Notes under the pieces: generated by a model | Database searches by the model: none | Told to the model about the DNA's origin: nothing | Seen by the model: only the letters and a program-made list of their open reading frames with translations | NCBI RefSeq assembly: GCF_000230895.2 | Contig: NC_016604.1 | Coordinates: 5,270,001-5,334,000 of the forward strand | DNA length: 64,000 bases | Direction: 5' to 3' | From: Mycolicibacterium rhodesiae NBB3 | Lineage (GTDB): Bacteria; Actinomycetota; Actinomycetes; Mycobacteriales; Mycobacteriaceae | Translations under genes and position numbers: made by a program | Shown here: positions 36,168 through 44,789 of the stretch, piece after piece | Layout of the letters: every line of letters begins with the position of its first letter | Numbering within the stretch: the first letter of the stretch is position 1

Positions 36168-36778
36168 AGTGCGCCTTTCGTCGACGGCACGCCCGTGACG
36201 CGTGGATCGAGCTCGACGGCCTGACGCAGTGCCCGCGCGACGGCCTTGTACTCCGCCTCGGTGATGTGGTGCGGGTCGCGGCCGTAGAGCACCCGCACGT
36301 GCAAGGCGATGCGTGCGTTCATCGCGATCGTCTCGAAGACGTGCCGATTGACGACGGTGTGGTATGGCGCCTCCGAACCCGCAATGGTGAAGTGCAGCAT
36401 GTGATCCGGTTCGCCGGTGTGTACGCAGTACGGCCTGCCGGACACGTCGACCGCGGCGTGCGCTAGCGATTCGTCCATCGGGATCCAGGCATCGCCGAAC
36501 CGGCGGATGCCCTTCTTGTCGCCGAGCGCCTGGCCCAGTGCCTGGCCAAGGACGATCGCGGTGTCCTCGATGGTGTGGTGGCCCTCGATCTCCACATCGC
36601 CTTTGGCGCGCACGGTCAGATCGAAGCTCGCGTGGCTGCCAAGGGCGGTGAGCATGTGGTCGAAGAACGCCATACCGGTCTCGACGCTGACGTTGCCGGT
36701 GCCGTCGAGGTCGAGCTCGACCACGATGTCCGATTCCTTGGTCCTGCGTTCGATCTTCGCGATACGAGATGTGGTCAC
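36164..36778 (-). CDS. hisB: Imidazoleglycerol-phosphate dehydratase
   Basis: 204 residues, the monofunctional form. The manganese ligands lie in the repeated half-motifs FFDHMLTALGSH, EGHHTIEDTAIVLG, DESLAHAAVDVSGRPY and GRDPHHITEAEYKA. It forms imidazole acetol phosphate. GTG start overlaps the hisC stop by four bases. No phosphatase domain is fused. Confidence 0.97.
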   Translation of the reverse strand: MTTSRIAKIERRTKESDIVVELDLDGTGNVSVETGMAFFDHMLTALGSHASFDLTVRAKGDVEIEGHHTIEDTAIVLGQALGQALGDKKGIRRFGDAWIPMDESLAHAAVDVSGRPYCVHTGEPDHMLHFTIAGSEAPYHTVVNRHVFETIAMNARIALHVRVLYGRDPHHITEAEYKAVARALRQAVELDPRVTGVPSTKGAL

Positions 36779-37905
36779 TGTGCTCCTATGGATACGAGTT
36801 CGGTCGCCGCGATTCGAGCGCTTGCGTCGAGCAGCGCATCATTCTCTTCTGCAAGTCCAGTGGTGGCGCGCAGGTACCCGGGGATGCCGACATCGCGGAT
36901 GAGGACGCCGGCGTCCAGATAGTGCTGCCAGGTGGCGGGTGCGTCGGCGAACTCCCCGAACAACACAAAGTTGGCGTCGCTGTCGATGACGCGAAAGCCC
37001 ATGCCGGTCAGGGCTTCCGTGACTCGTTTCCGTTCGGAGATGAGTTTGGCGACGCTGGCCAGGGTGTCGTCGGCATGGCGAAGGGCGGCTCTGGCGGCCG
37101 CCTGAGTGATCGAAGACAGGTGGTACGGCAGCCGGACGAGCAGCATCGCGTCGATCACCGCAGGTGCGGCGATGAGATAACCCAGCCGGCCACCGGCGAA
37201 TGCGAACGCCTTGCTCATGGTGCGGGTGACGACGAGCTTGGCCGGATACTCGTCGATGAGACTGACCGCGCTGCGCTCGCTCGAAAACTCCCCGTAGGCC
37301 TCGTCGACGATCAGCAGGCCGGTCGTCATCGCTTCCAGCAGCCGCCGCAGGTCGTCGACCGAGATGCTCTGTCCCGATGGATTGTTCGGGCTTGCGACGA
37401 ACACGATGTCCGGGTTGTGTTCCTTGATCGCCTGCACCGCGACATCGGCGTCGAGGCTGAAGTCGTCGGCACGATTGGCCACCAGCCACTTCGTCTGCGT
37501 CCCGTCGGAGATGATCGGGTGCATCGAATACGACGGGACGAAACCGATGGCACTGCGTCCCGGCCCGCCGAATGCCTGCAGGAGCTGCTGCAGGATTTCA
37601 TTCGAACCGTTTGCCGCCCAGAGGTTCTCGACATCGAGCGCGACGCCGGTCTGCGCGCTGAGATAGGCAGCGAGGTCGGTACGCAACGCCACCGCATCGC
37701 GATCGGGGTAGCGGTGCAGCTCCCCCGCGACCGCCTGAACCGACGACGTGACATCGTCGATGAGTGCCTTTGTCGGGGGGTGCGGGTTCTCGTTGGTGTT
37801 CAGCCGTACCGGCACCTCCAGCTGCGGTGCACCGTAGGGCGACTTGCCGCGCAGGTCCGCGCGCAGCGGAAGGTCGGCCAGCGTCACTTTCCTGCCGGGG
37901 GTCAC
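36775..37905 (-). CDS. hisC: Histidinol-phosphate aminotransferase
   Basis: 376 residues, fold-type I PLP enzyme. The PLP Lys is in VTRTMSKAFAFAGGRLGY, with PNNPSGQ, the Asp in LLIVDEAYGEF, and LNTNENPHPP for substrate phosphate binding. It transaminates imidazole acetol phosphate with glutamate. GTG start overlaps the hisD stop by four bases. Confidence 0.97.
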   Translation of the reverse strand: MTPGRKVTLADLPLRADLRGKSPYGAPQLEVPVRLNTNENPHPPTKALIDDVTSSVQAVAGELHRYPDRDAVALRTDLAAYLSAQTGVALDVENLWAANGSNEILQQLLQAFGGPGRSAIGFVPSYSMHPIISDGTQTKWLVANRADDFSLDADVAVQAIKEHNPDIVFVASPNNPSGQSISVDDLRRLLEAMTTGLLIVDEAYGEFSSERSAVSLIDEYPAKLVVTRTMSKAFAFAGGRLGYLIAAPAVIDAMLLVRLPYHLSSITQAAARAALRHADDTLASVAKLISERKRVTEALTGMGFRVIDSDANFVLFGEFADAPATWQHYLDAGVLIRDVGIPGYLRATTGLAEENDALLDASARIAATELVSIGAQ

Positions 37906-39245
37906 GTTTCGAACCTCCGCCGCACCGCCTCGCCGTGCGACGGCAAGTTCTCTGCGTTGGCGAGCGTGATCACGTAACCGGATACGTCCTTGAGCGCAGC
38001 CTCGTCGTAGTCCACGACGTGGACGCCGCGCAGGAACGTCTGTACCGAAAGCCCACTGGAGTGCCGGGCGCAGCCGGCGGTGGGCAGCACGTGATTCGAT
38101 CCCGCGCAGTAGTCGCCGAGACTCACCGGCGAGTATGCGCCGACGAATATCGCGCCGGCCGAACGGATCCGGCGTGCCACATCGCGGGCGTCGACGGTCT
38201 GGATCTCCAGATGTTCGGCCGCATAGGCGTTGACGGTGCGAATGCCGGCGTCGAGGTCGTCGACCAACACGGTGGCCGACTGCTTCCCGCTCAGCGCCGC
38301 CGTCACCCGTTCACGGTGCACGGTGGTCTCCAGCTGTTTTGCCAGCTCGCTGTCGGTTGCGTCGGCCAGCTCTGGGCTGGTTGTCACGAGCACGCTGGCG
38401 GCCATCTCGTCGTGTTCGGCCTGGCTGATCAGGTCAGCGGCGACATGCACCGGATCCGCGGTGTGATCGGCGAGGATCGCTATCTCGGTAGGTCCGGCCT
38501 CCGCATCGATGCCGACCTGTGAACGGCAGATCCGCTTGGCCGCGGTGACGTAGATGTTTCCCGGCCCGGTGATCATGTCGACGGGAGCCAGCTCGCCCCC
38601 GTCGGTGTCGACGCCTCCGTACGCCAGCAGCGCGACGGCCTGCGCCCCTCCGACCGCCCATACCTCGTCGACTCCCAACAGCCGCGCCGCGGCCAGGATC
38701 GTGGGGTGCGGAAGGCCTTGGTAGGGACCCGACTGCGCCTGCGGTGGGCTGGCGATCACCAGCGACTCGACGCCTGCGGTCTGCGCGGGCACCACATTCA
38801 TCACCACGCTGGACGGATAGACCGCGTTGCCGCCCGGCACATAGAGGCCGACACGTTCGACCGGCACCCAGCGCTCGGTCACCGTCGCGCCGGGAGCCAG
38901 GGTCGTCGTGGAATCGGTACGGCACTGGTCCGCGTGCACGGCGCGGGCGCGGTCGATGGCGACCTCGAGCGCTGTGCGGATGTCAGAGGGCAGCTCTTCG
39001 AGCGCGCTGTCCAGTTGGGCAGTAGGCACCCGGACCTGTGCGGGTCGCACGCCGTCGAACGATTCGCCGAACTCGAGAGCGGCTTCGGCACCACGCTCGG
39101 CCACTGCATCGACGATCGGGCGGACCTTCGGCACCACCGTGTCGACGTCGACGCCGCCGCGTGGCAGCGCCGACCGCAGACGAGCGGCCGACAGCTCGGT
39201 GCCGCGCAGATCGATGCGGGCCATAAGGGATGACGGTGCGCTCAC
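37902..39245 (-). CDS. hisD: Histidinol dehydrogenase
   Basis: 447 residues from GTG 39245; an ATG at 39224 giving MARIDLRG is the main alternative and corresponds better to the M. tuberculosis N-terminus. Zinc and catalytic elements are visible: AGPTEIAILADHTADP, DLISQAEHDE (Gln/His zinc ligands), GSNHVLPTAGCARHSSGLSV, and the conserved VGLYVPGG loop. It carries out the last two oxidations, histidinol to histidine, with NAD. It is the first gene of the minus-strand his run, preceded by a short gap after an unrelated membrane protein gene. Confidence 0.96.
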   Translation of the reverse strand: MSAPSSLMARIDLRGTELSAARLRSALPRGGVDVDTVVPKVRPIVDAVAERGAEAALEFGESFDGVRPAQVRVPTAQLDSALEELPSDIRTALEVAIDRARAVHADQCRTDSTTTLAPGATVTERWVPVERVGLYVPGGNAVYPSSVVMNVVPAQTAGVESLVIASPPQAQSGPYQGLPHPTILAAARLLGVDEVWAVGGAQAVALLAYGGVDTDGGELAPVDMITGPGNIYVTAAKRICRSQVGIDAEAGPTEIAILADHTADPVHVAADLISQAEHDEMAASVLVTTSPELADATDSELAKQLETTVHRERVTAALSGKQSATVLVDDLDAGIRTVNAYAAEHLEIQTVDARDVARRIRSAGAIFVGAYSPVSLGDYCAGSNHVLPTAGCARHSSGLSVQTFLRGVHVVDYDEAALKDVSGYVITLANAENLPSHGEAVRRRFET

Positions 39246-39323
39246 GCACCTATTGTCCCAGAACAGGCCAAATCGATATCGCCGCGGCAAGCTGCGGCGC
39301 TTCAGCTCAGTCGACGCGACCGC

Positions 39324-39839
39324 TTACTTGCAGAGATTGGTGATCTGAGCGCTGGTGGCGTCGGCGTCCTTCAGACGAGAGGCCTGGTCGGGATCGGCGT
39401 TCGCGATGCCGGCGACCGAGCGAGCGCCGATGTCCATCAGCTGGTTCGCGAACTTGCGTACCGGGTCCGCAAGCTCCGCCGGCGTATCCGGCTGCAGCCG
39501 CGCCATCAGGTATTGGCCGCCGTCGATGAGCGAGATGCGCGCATTGGCCGCCACTGCAAGGACGCCGGTGACGTCGGACGGCCCGCCGGCGGGCGCCAGG
39601 TTCGTGTTGAGCTGAACGCCGTTGCGAACGAGGGTGAAGGCCTCGCAGACGCTCGCCTTGGGATCGTCGGTGGTGTTGCCGGTGAACACGGAGCTCGACT
39701 TGCTCGATTCGGCCGACCCCGACGGCGCCGACGGCTCTTTGACCAGCGCCCATACGGCAACTCCAACCGCGACTAGCGCGACGACCAGCGCCAGGATGGA
39801 AACGACCGACCCTCGTGAAGACTCTGCGTGCTCAGACAT
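39324..39839 (-). CDS. Membrane-anchored or secreted hypothetical protein
   Basis: 171 residues from ATG 39839; a longer frame to 40025 has no family-like sequence. One hydrophobic helix (VVSILALVVALVAVGVAVW) follows a short charged N-terminus, then a Ser-rich linker (PSAPSGSAESSKSSS) and an extracytoplasmic domain with two cysteines (SVCEAFTLVRNG and the C-terminal TNLCK) likely to form a disulphide. This single-helix plus small helical domain layout is common among mycobacterial hypothetical proteins. Function unknown. It ends 78 bp before hisD on the same strand. Confidence 0.8.
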   Translation of the reverse strand: MSEHAESSRGSVVSILALVVALVAVGVAVWALVKEPSAPSGSAESSKSSSVFTGNTTDDPKASVCEAFTLVRNGVQLNTNLAPAGGPSDVTGVLAVAANARISLIDGGQYLMARLQPDTPAELADPVRKFANQLMDIGARSVAGIANADPDQASRLKDADATSAQITNLCK

Positions 39840-40235
39840 GCGGCTGATAGTAGCGGGCGCACCGTGCGAAACGCAGCAAACTACGGATTCATGTTGCTGG
39901 CCGGGGGTCAAGAACAAGATCAGTTTACTGCGACACGTTAACGCGGTATTTCCTTTCTCAAGTATTTGATCTTGGTCGTTAGCTGCAGCAAAGCATTGAG
40001 AGGCGCTCCCTAGACCAGTTTCCAATATTTACACTGGCGTAGAAAATGATCATGATTGGACGTCATGCGCGGTCATAGCCATACCTAGCCGCGTGTCGGA
40101 TTGACTTAGCTGATGATTTTCTTTTTGCAGCTCACAACTGCTATTTCGCTGCAGAACACCAGCTTTGCGCTGTCGGCATTCCCAAATGTGGGATTGCTGA
40201 CCCAAGATCGAATTACCCGCCGTCTTGTTGCATAC

Positions 40236-40253
40236 GCAAGATTCTGATCTTGC
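40236..40253. promoter_or_regulatory. Perfect 7-bp inverted repeat containing GATCTTG
   Basis: GCAAGAT-TCTG-ATCTTGC: two perfectly complementary 7-base arms around four bases. It contains one of the four CAAGATC/GATCTTG copies of this gap. It could be a protein-binding site or a short RNA hairpin; there is no T-tract. Confidence 0.45.
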
Positions 40254-40256
40254 CTT

Positions 40257-40292
40257 ATTTACGCTCCCGTCATAATTGTCGTGAGGGTAAAT
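40257..40292. promoter_or_regulatory. Imperfect 12-bp inverted repeat upstream of PGRS-like gene
   Basis: ATTTACGCTCCC pairs with GTGAGGGTAAAT at 10 of 12 positions around a 12-base loop. It lies four bases to the right of the smaller dyad and is followed by a T-run at 40297-40303, so on the plus strand it could act as a terminator-like hairpin, or otherwise as an operator about 200 bases before the PGRS-like start. Confidence 0.4.
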
Positions 40293-40493
40293 AGACTTTT
40301 TTTCAGCAAATCTTAAAAGTTGCTATGAAATCTTGGTTCGGGGTGTCAATATGTTCGTGATCGACATTCGTCGGTTAGCTGACTACCAGAGTGAATCCGC
40401 GGTCAAGGCACTCGGCCACGGCCTTCGCGAACGGATGTCGGAGTTCTCGGGGTAACTGGATCGCTCGGTCCAGGTCGATAAGAAGGGGAGACA

Positions 40494-41762
40494 ATGTCCA
40501 GGAAATCAGCCGCGGGCAAGCACCGCGCAGACTCATCACGAGGTACCGTCGCGCGGCGCGCCGTCGGCGGCGCAATGCTCGGCGGCGCCATGACGGCGAC
40601 GTTCGTCGGCTTCGGCTCGATCGGAACGGCAGAAGCAGCGCCCTGCACTGCACTCGACTGCCTTATACCCACGAACTTGGTGGGTGGCCTCTTCGGTAAT
40701 GGCGCTGACACCAGTTCCAGCAGCAGCGCCAGCAGACTCTACGACCCCAGCGGTTTCATCAACGCGTTCGATCCAATTCTCGATAACCCGCTGACCATGC
40801 TGTTCACGTTCGGGGCGATCGGCAATGGCGCCGACGGCAACGCGGTACACCCCGACGGATTCAACGGTGGGTGGCTGTTCGGTAGCGGCGGCGACGGCTA
40901 CAGCCCTACCGGCCAAGAGCTCATACCCACCAGGCCCGGCAACGGCGGTAACGCCGGCTTCTTCGGCGGCAATGGTGGCCGGGGAGGCAACGGACGCGAC
41001 GCGGCTTACGTGACGGATCCGATCACGGGGACATCGGTCCAGGTTCAGGCCGCGGAGGACGGCGGCAACGGCGGCAGTGCCGGCGCGGTCGGCAGTGGCG
41101 GTGCTGGTGGCGCCGGCGGCAACGATAAGAATCCTGGCGGAGTCATTTTGGGCGGCGATAACAATGCAGAGGCCGGCCAGGGCGGCGCGGGCGGCTCGGG
41201 TGGCTATTACGGAGTTGGCGGCGACGGTGGCGCCGGCGGTAACGCCTCGGCTACCGGAAACAACGACGCCACCGCGGGCAATGGCGGCGCTGGCGCCGGC
41301 GGCGGCACCGGCGGCGGCGACGGTGGCAACGGTGGCACTGCTAAGACACCGAACGGTACCGCCACCAGCGGCACCGGCGGAGATGCCGGAGACGCTGACT
41401 TTGTCGGTAACGGCGGCAAGGGCGGCAACGCCGGCAACTCGGAGACCAAAAACGGCACTGCTATTGGTGGCAACGGTGGCCAGGCCGGCAATGGCGGCGT
41501 CGTCTTCGGTGACGGCCGCAACGGTGGCACCGGCGGTAACGCCACAGCCACCGGCCCCAATGGCACCACCAGCGCGGGCAACGGCGGCAACGGCGGCAAC
41601 GGCGGCATCGTCGCGTCCGACGGTGGCAACGGTGGCAACGGCGGTAATGCGGTCGGCGGCAAGCCGGATACCGACAACGGCGGAAGCGGCGGAAGCGGCG
41701 GAAGTGGCGGCTTCGGCGGCAACGACGGCAACGACGGCAAGGACGGCAGTAATAGTCCGTAG
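40494..41762 (+). CDS. PGRS-like glycine-rich secreted protein without a PE domain
   Basis: 422 residues. The N-terminus is not PE: a basic stretch with Arg-Arg (VARRAVGGAMLGGAM), a hydrophobic core and an AEAAP cleavage region near residue 48, so it looks exported by Sec or Tat. Residues about 60-130 (LFGNGADTSS, FGAIGNGADGNAVHPDG) resemble the linker of PE_PGRS proteins. From about residue 135 to the end it is GGxGGx repeats with Asn, Asp, Ser and Thr. Such GGNGGx arrays are proposed to bind calcium, which is inference here. AAGGGGAG is three bases before the ATG. A hairpin follows the gene. Confidence 0.85.
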   Translation: MSRKSAAGKHRADSSRGTVARRAVGGAMLGGAMTATFVGFGSIGTAEAAPCTALDCLIPTNLVGGLFGNGADTSSSSSASRLYDPSGFINAFDPILDNPLTMLFTFGAIGNGADGNAVHPDGFNGGWLFGSGGDGYSPTGQELIPTRPGNGGNAGFFGGNGGRGGNGRDAAYVTDPITGTSVQVQAAEDGGNGGSAGAVGSGGAGGAGGNDKNPGGVILGGDNNAEAGQGGAGGSGGYYGVGGDGGAGGNASATGNNDATAGNGGAGAGGGTGGGDGGNGGTAKTPNGTATSGTGGDAGDADFVGNGGKGGNAGNSETKNGTAIGGNGGQAGNGGVVFGDGRNGGTGGNATATGPNGTTSAGNGGNGGNGGIVASDGGNGGNGGNAVGGKPDTDNGGSGGSGGSGGFGGNDGNDGKDGSNSP

Positions 41763-41796
41763 TCGTCGAAACGGCTGACGCAGCACGAGAAATGGC

Positions 41797-41825
41797 GATG
41801 CCCGTCCCCTTGTGGGGCGGGCATC
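41797..41825 (+). terminator. Strong hairpin after the PGRS-like gene
   Basis: GATGCCCG-T-CCCC pairs with GGGGCGGGCATC around a TTGT loop, a 12-bp GC-rich stem with one bulged T. There is no T-tract, as is usual for mycobacterial terminators. It ends nine bases before the start of the next gene. Confidence 0.7.
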
Positions 41826-41833
41826 GTCACGTA

Positions 41834-42259
41834 ATGTCGGAAATTATGTCCGCCAAAGATCACCCCAACAACGCGCCGGGCGTCCCGATGATCTATCCGC
41901 CAACGTTCGAGCGCCTGCAGATCAAGTACATGAATCCTCTGGTCAAGCGCATCACCGGAATCCTGCCCGGCGTCGCCAAGATCCAGCACCGCGGCCGCAA
42001 GTCCGGCAAGACCTACGAAACCGTGGTCACTCCCTTCCGCAAGGGCAACACCCTCGCGATCGCACTGGGCCACGGCAAGACCGACTGGGTGAAAAACGTG
42101 CTCGCCGCCAACGAGGCCGACGTGCTCTACGGGAAGCGCACAGTCCACCTCGTCAATCCGCGGATCCTGCCCGCGGGCAGCGGCGGCGCCGACGACCTAC
42201 CCTTCATGGCCCGCACCCAGGCCAAGAAGATGGCGATCTTCGTCGCCAACATCACCTGA
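41834..42259 (+). CDS. Deazaflavin (F420)-dependent nitroreductase-family protein
   Basis: 141 residues from ATG 41834; an ATG at 41846 is also possible. The Ddn/FDOR-A pattern is clear: KIQHRGRKSGKTYETVVTPF, then LAIALGHGKTDWVKNVLAA and LYGKRTVHLVNPR. These small split-barrel proteins bind F420H2 (some bind other cofactors) and reduce diverse substrates. The protein is not itself informative about substrate. It is transcribed away from the PGRS-like gene's terminator and converges on the alcohol dehydrogenase with only three bases between stops. Confidence 0.88.
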   Translation: MSEIMSAKDHPNNAPGVPMIYPPTFERLQIKYMNPLVKRITGILPGVAKIQHRGRKSGKTYETVVTPFRKGNTLAIALGHGKTDWVKNVLAANEADVLYGKRTVHLVNPRILPAGSGGADDLPFMARTQAKKMAIFVANIT

Positions 42260-42262
42260 CCG

Positions 42263-43288
42263 CTAACGCGTGAAGACCGTCTTGCCCGTCATGGCGGGCC
42301 AGACGTCCGGGGCGGCGTCCCACGGCACTACGCGGTCGACAGCAGGTGCGAGATCGCAACCCGCCTCGAGAAGTTCGACCACGTCGGGGATGACCGCGCG
42401 GGCATTGACCCGTCCGGTCACGAACCGCACCCCGCGGGTGTACATCGGCAGCAGCGGCATCTCCACCGTGCCCTGGTAGTAGATGCCCGTATCGGTGCAC
42501 ACGCCGTCCGGCCACGTCACCCGTAGGGTCGCCGCGAGCACCGCCGGATCAGCAGATGTGTGGACGGTGATAGGGTAGGGCCCCAGCGCTTTGTCCGGCT
42601 TGGGCGTGTCATGCACTGTGGCACCGAGCTTTTCGGCTGCGGCCATCCGCTGGGGATCGGTGTCCACATAGTCGACGGCGTAACCGAGCGCAGCAGCCAG
42701 TCCCACCGCGTAGAGGCCGATCGACTGCCGTCCGGCGACGAGGACGCGTCGGTCTGCCTCGTCGAGCGCGTCGATTTCGCTTTGGTACGGCCCCACCGCA
42801 CGCCACGCGTCGACAATGTTGTCCGACAGAGACGCGACGCCGACGAGATCGACCCCACGGGGTACTGGCACCAGCATCGCGTCGGCGTACGGCACGTGCA
42901 CGAGATCCGCCATGAACCCCCCGCCGTCCAAGCCGGCGAGCGGAGCCATGCCGTACATGGCCATCAGCGGCAGTGCGGCACACGATCCCGTGACACCACG
43001 GCGGCATTCGCGACATTGCCCGCAACTGATCTGAAACGGGATCACGACCCGATCACCTGGCACCACACCTCGGACGGCGTCGCCGACGGCGACCACTTCA
43101 CCGATCCCCTCGTGACCGACGGCGTGTCCGGGCGGCAGCGGCAGCCTGCCCTCGGCGACGGCGACGTCGAGATCGCAGCACGCTACCAACAGAGGTCGCA
43201 CAATCGCCTGCTCCGGTGCGGTGATCTCGGGATCTGCGGTCTCTCGCCAGACGTAGGTGCCTACGTCGGAGAACATCAGCTGTCGCAT
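42263..43288 (-). CDS. Zinc-dependent alcohol dehydrogenase
   Basis: 341 residues from ATG 43288, with AAAGGG nine bases upstream. Zinc-site features: PGHAVGHEGIGEVVAVGD, then CGQCRECRRGVTGSC for the structural zinc. The expected catalytic Cys region is ACCDLDVAVAEG rather than CGTD, close to the threonine-dehydrogenase/glutathione-independent formaldehyde group pattern. The cofactor fold is weak (LVAGRQSIGLYAVGLAAALG). The divergent TetR gene and a shared palindrome suggest its expression is repressed until an inducer appears. Confidence 0.87.
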   Translation of the reverse strand: MRQLMFSDVGTYVWRETADPEITAPEQAIVRPLLVACCDLDVAVAEGRLPLPPGHAVGHEGIGEVVAVGDAVRGVVPGDRVVIPFQISCGQCRECRRGVTGSCAALPLMAMYGMAPLAGLDGGGFMADLVHVPYADAMLVPVPRGVDLVGVASLSDNIVDAWRAVGPYQSEIDALDEADRRVLVAGRQSIGLYAVGLAAALGYAVDYVDTDPQRMAAAEKLGATVHDTPKPDKALGPYPITVHTSADPAVLAATLRVTWPDGVCTDTGIYYQGTVEMPLLPMYTRGVRFVTGRVNARAVIPDVVELLEAGCDLAPAVDRVVPWDAAPDVWPAMTGKTVFTR

Positions 43289-43307
43289 CGCAAGCCCTTT
43301 CTTTAGT

Positions 43308-43337
43308 GAGCGTTCAACTATTCTTGAGTGAACGCTC
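43308..43337. promoter_or_regulatory. TetR operator between alcohol dehydrogenase and TetR genes
   Basis: GAGCGTTCA (43308-43316) is the exact inverted repeat of TGAACGCTC (43329-43337). The right half also sits in a second dyad, CTTGAG-TGAACG-CTCAAG (43323-43340). Together they fill the 64-bp divergent promoter region. The GAACGCTC half-site is typical of TetR/AcrR-type operators controlling divergent gene pairs. Confidence 0.72.
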
Positions 43338-43352
43338 AAGTAAAGTCAAGGG

Positions 43353-43919
43353 ATGCCCCGTCCCGACCGCAGTCGCGCCGCACTCGTCGACGCCGCCGCC
43401 CTGCTTTTTCGCAGGCAGGGCTATGCGGCCACCGGCGTCAATCAGATATTGGAACGCGCCGACGTCAAGGCTGGCTCGCTGTACCACCACTTCCCCGAGG
43501 GCAAGCAGCAGTTGGCGGCGGCCGTTGTGGACAGCGCGGGAAGCGACATCGAAGCGCGGCTACGGCAGTTCTTGGACAGCGACATGCCGGTGACCGACAT
43601 CGTCGACGGCTGGATCGATCTGATGTCGGCGGGGTTGGCATCGGACCGACGCGACGGCTGCCCCATCGAACCGATCGCCACCGAATCCGTAAACGCGAGC
43701 CCCCTCGTGCGAGAAGCGTCCGCGAGAGCGTTTCGCGGGTGGCACACGGCCATTGCCGATCGGCTACGCAAAGACGGCTGGGCCGACGCGAACTCCGAGC
43801 AGACGGCGCTCGCCGTCCTCGCGCTACTCGAGGGGGCACTGATCCTCTCCCGCATCGCGGCTGACAGTGCCGCGCTCGTCGCCGCGAAAGCGGCCGCGCG
43901 CACGCTGCTCAACGCGTAG
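43353..43919 (+). CDS. TetR-family regulator (LmrA/YxaF-like)
   Basis: 188 residues. N-terminal HTH: LVDAAALLFRRQGYAATGVN followed by ERADVKAGSLYHHFPEGKQQL, the form typical of the LmrA/YxaF subgroup that regulates multidrug or aromatic-response genes. The C-terminal half contains RRDGCPIEPIATE, also characteristic of that subgroup. Divergent from the alcohol dehydrogenase with a palindromic operator between, so it probably represses that gene and itself. It converges on nadC. Confidence 0.9.
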   Translation: MPRPDRSRAALVDAAALLFRRQGYAATGVNQILERADVKAGSLYHHFPEGKQQLAAAVVDSAGSDIEARLRQFLDSDMPVTDIVDGWIDLMSAGLASDRRDGCPIEPIATESVNASPLVREASARAFRGWHTAIADRLRKDGWADANSEQTALAVLALLEGALILSRIAADSAALVAAKAAARTLLNA

Positions 43920-43922
43920 CAG

Positions 43923-44789
43923 TCAGAGATCCAGCCCGATGTCCAGCACAGTCACCGAGTGGGTGAGAGCTCCGACTGCCAGGTAGTCCACGCCCGTTCC
44001 GGCGTACTCGGCGGCAGTGTCGAGGGATAGGCCGCCCGAGGACTCCAGTTTGGTTGCAGGAGAACGGGAATCCCGGCGCTGCACCGCGATCTGGGTCTGC
44101 CACACCGGGAAGTTGTCGAGCAACACCAGCGCCTGCGCCCCAAGATTCTGGGCGAGCACCTCGTCTAGCTGCTCGAGGGAATCCACCTCGACTTCGCACG
44201 GCAGGTCCGGCGCGGCGGCCTGCACCGCCTGTAGTGCCGCTACCACCGAGCCCGCCGCCGCGACGTGGTTGTCCTTGATCAGCGTGGCGTCACCCAATCC
44301 CATCCGATGGTTCACCCCGCCACCTACGCGCACCGCGTATTTCTGCAGCGCCCGCAAGCCGGGAAGGGTCTTGCGGGTATCGCGAATCTTGGCATTGGTG
44401 CCCTCCACCGCGGCCACCCACTCCGCTGTCACCGTCGCGATACCCGACAGGTGGCACACCAGATTCAGCATGGTTCGTTCTGCCGTCAGCAGCCCTTGAG
44501 TGGGCGCCTCGACCGCCAGCACCACACCACCGGCGTCCAGTCGTTCGCCGTCGTCGACGCGATGCTTGACCACATAATTGCCCACCCCTAGGACTTCGTC
44601 GAGCACGAGCAAGGCGATGTCCACCCCGGCGATGACCCCCGGCTGCCGAACGACCATCGAGGCCGTCGTGGTCGCATCTGCGCCCACGGTCGCCAAAGTG
44701 GTGACATCGGGTCCGTACCGCAAATCCTCCTCGAGACCGCGGGCGATCACCCGGCGCGCCTCGGTCAGCTCATCAGCGTTCAGCTCCAT
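43923..44789 (-). CDS. nadC: Nicotinate-nucleotide pyrophosphorylase (quinolinate phosphoribosyltransferase)
   Basis: 288 residues from ATG 44789, whose first base is the last base of the nadB stop (TGATG); an ATG at 44798 is an alternative. Motifs: EEDLRYGPDVTTLAT, TRKTLPGLRALQKYAVRVGG and HRMGLGDATLIKDNHVAAAG, with Arg/Lys for PRPP and quinolinate, and EVEVDSLEQ. It joins quinolinate to PRPP giving nicotinate mononucleotide. Last gene of nadA-nadB-nadC. Confidence 0.96.
   Translation of the reverse strand: MELNADELTEARRVIARGLEEDLRYGPDVTTLATVGADATTTASMVVRQPGVIAGVDIALLVLDEVLGVGNYVVKHRVDDGERLDAGGVVLAVEAPTQGLLTAERTMLNLVCHLSGIATVTAEWVAAVEGTNAKIRDTRKTLPGLRALQKYAVRVGGGVNHRMGLGDATLIKDNHVAAAGSVVAALQAVQAAAPDLPCEVEVDSLEQLDEVLAQNLGAQALVLLDNFPVWQTQIAVQRRDSRSPATKLESSGGLSLDTAAEYAGTGVDYLAVGALTHSVTVLDIGLDL

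Larger units (their letters stand above)
39840..40493 (+). other. AT-rich intergenic region with repeated 7-mer and dyads
   Basis: 654 bases with no credible gene and a base composition clearly lower in GC than the flanks. It holds four CAAGATC/GATCTTG 7-mers (39915, 39968, 40203, 40246) and two inverted repeats annotated separately. The right end carries the strong ribosome binding site AAGGGGAG (40483-40490) for the PGRS-like gene. I looked for a tRNA T-loop pattern and found none. A minus-strand frame at 40375-40653 reads through the PGRS start and is a shadow. Confidence 0.7.

Noticed and set aside
39840..40493. Possible tRNA or small RNA gene in the AT-rich gap
   Set aside because: No T-loop consensus or cloverleaf spacing was found; the dyads are better described as regulatory.
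40375..40653. Minus-strand 92-codon open frame
   Set aside because: It reads antisense through the start of the PGRS-like gene and gives an Arg-rich sequence with no recognisable domain.
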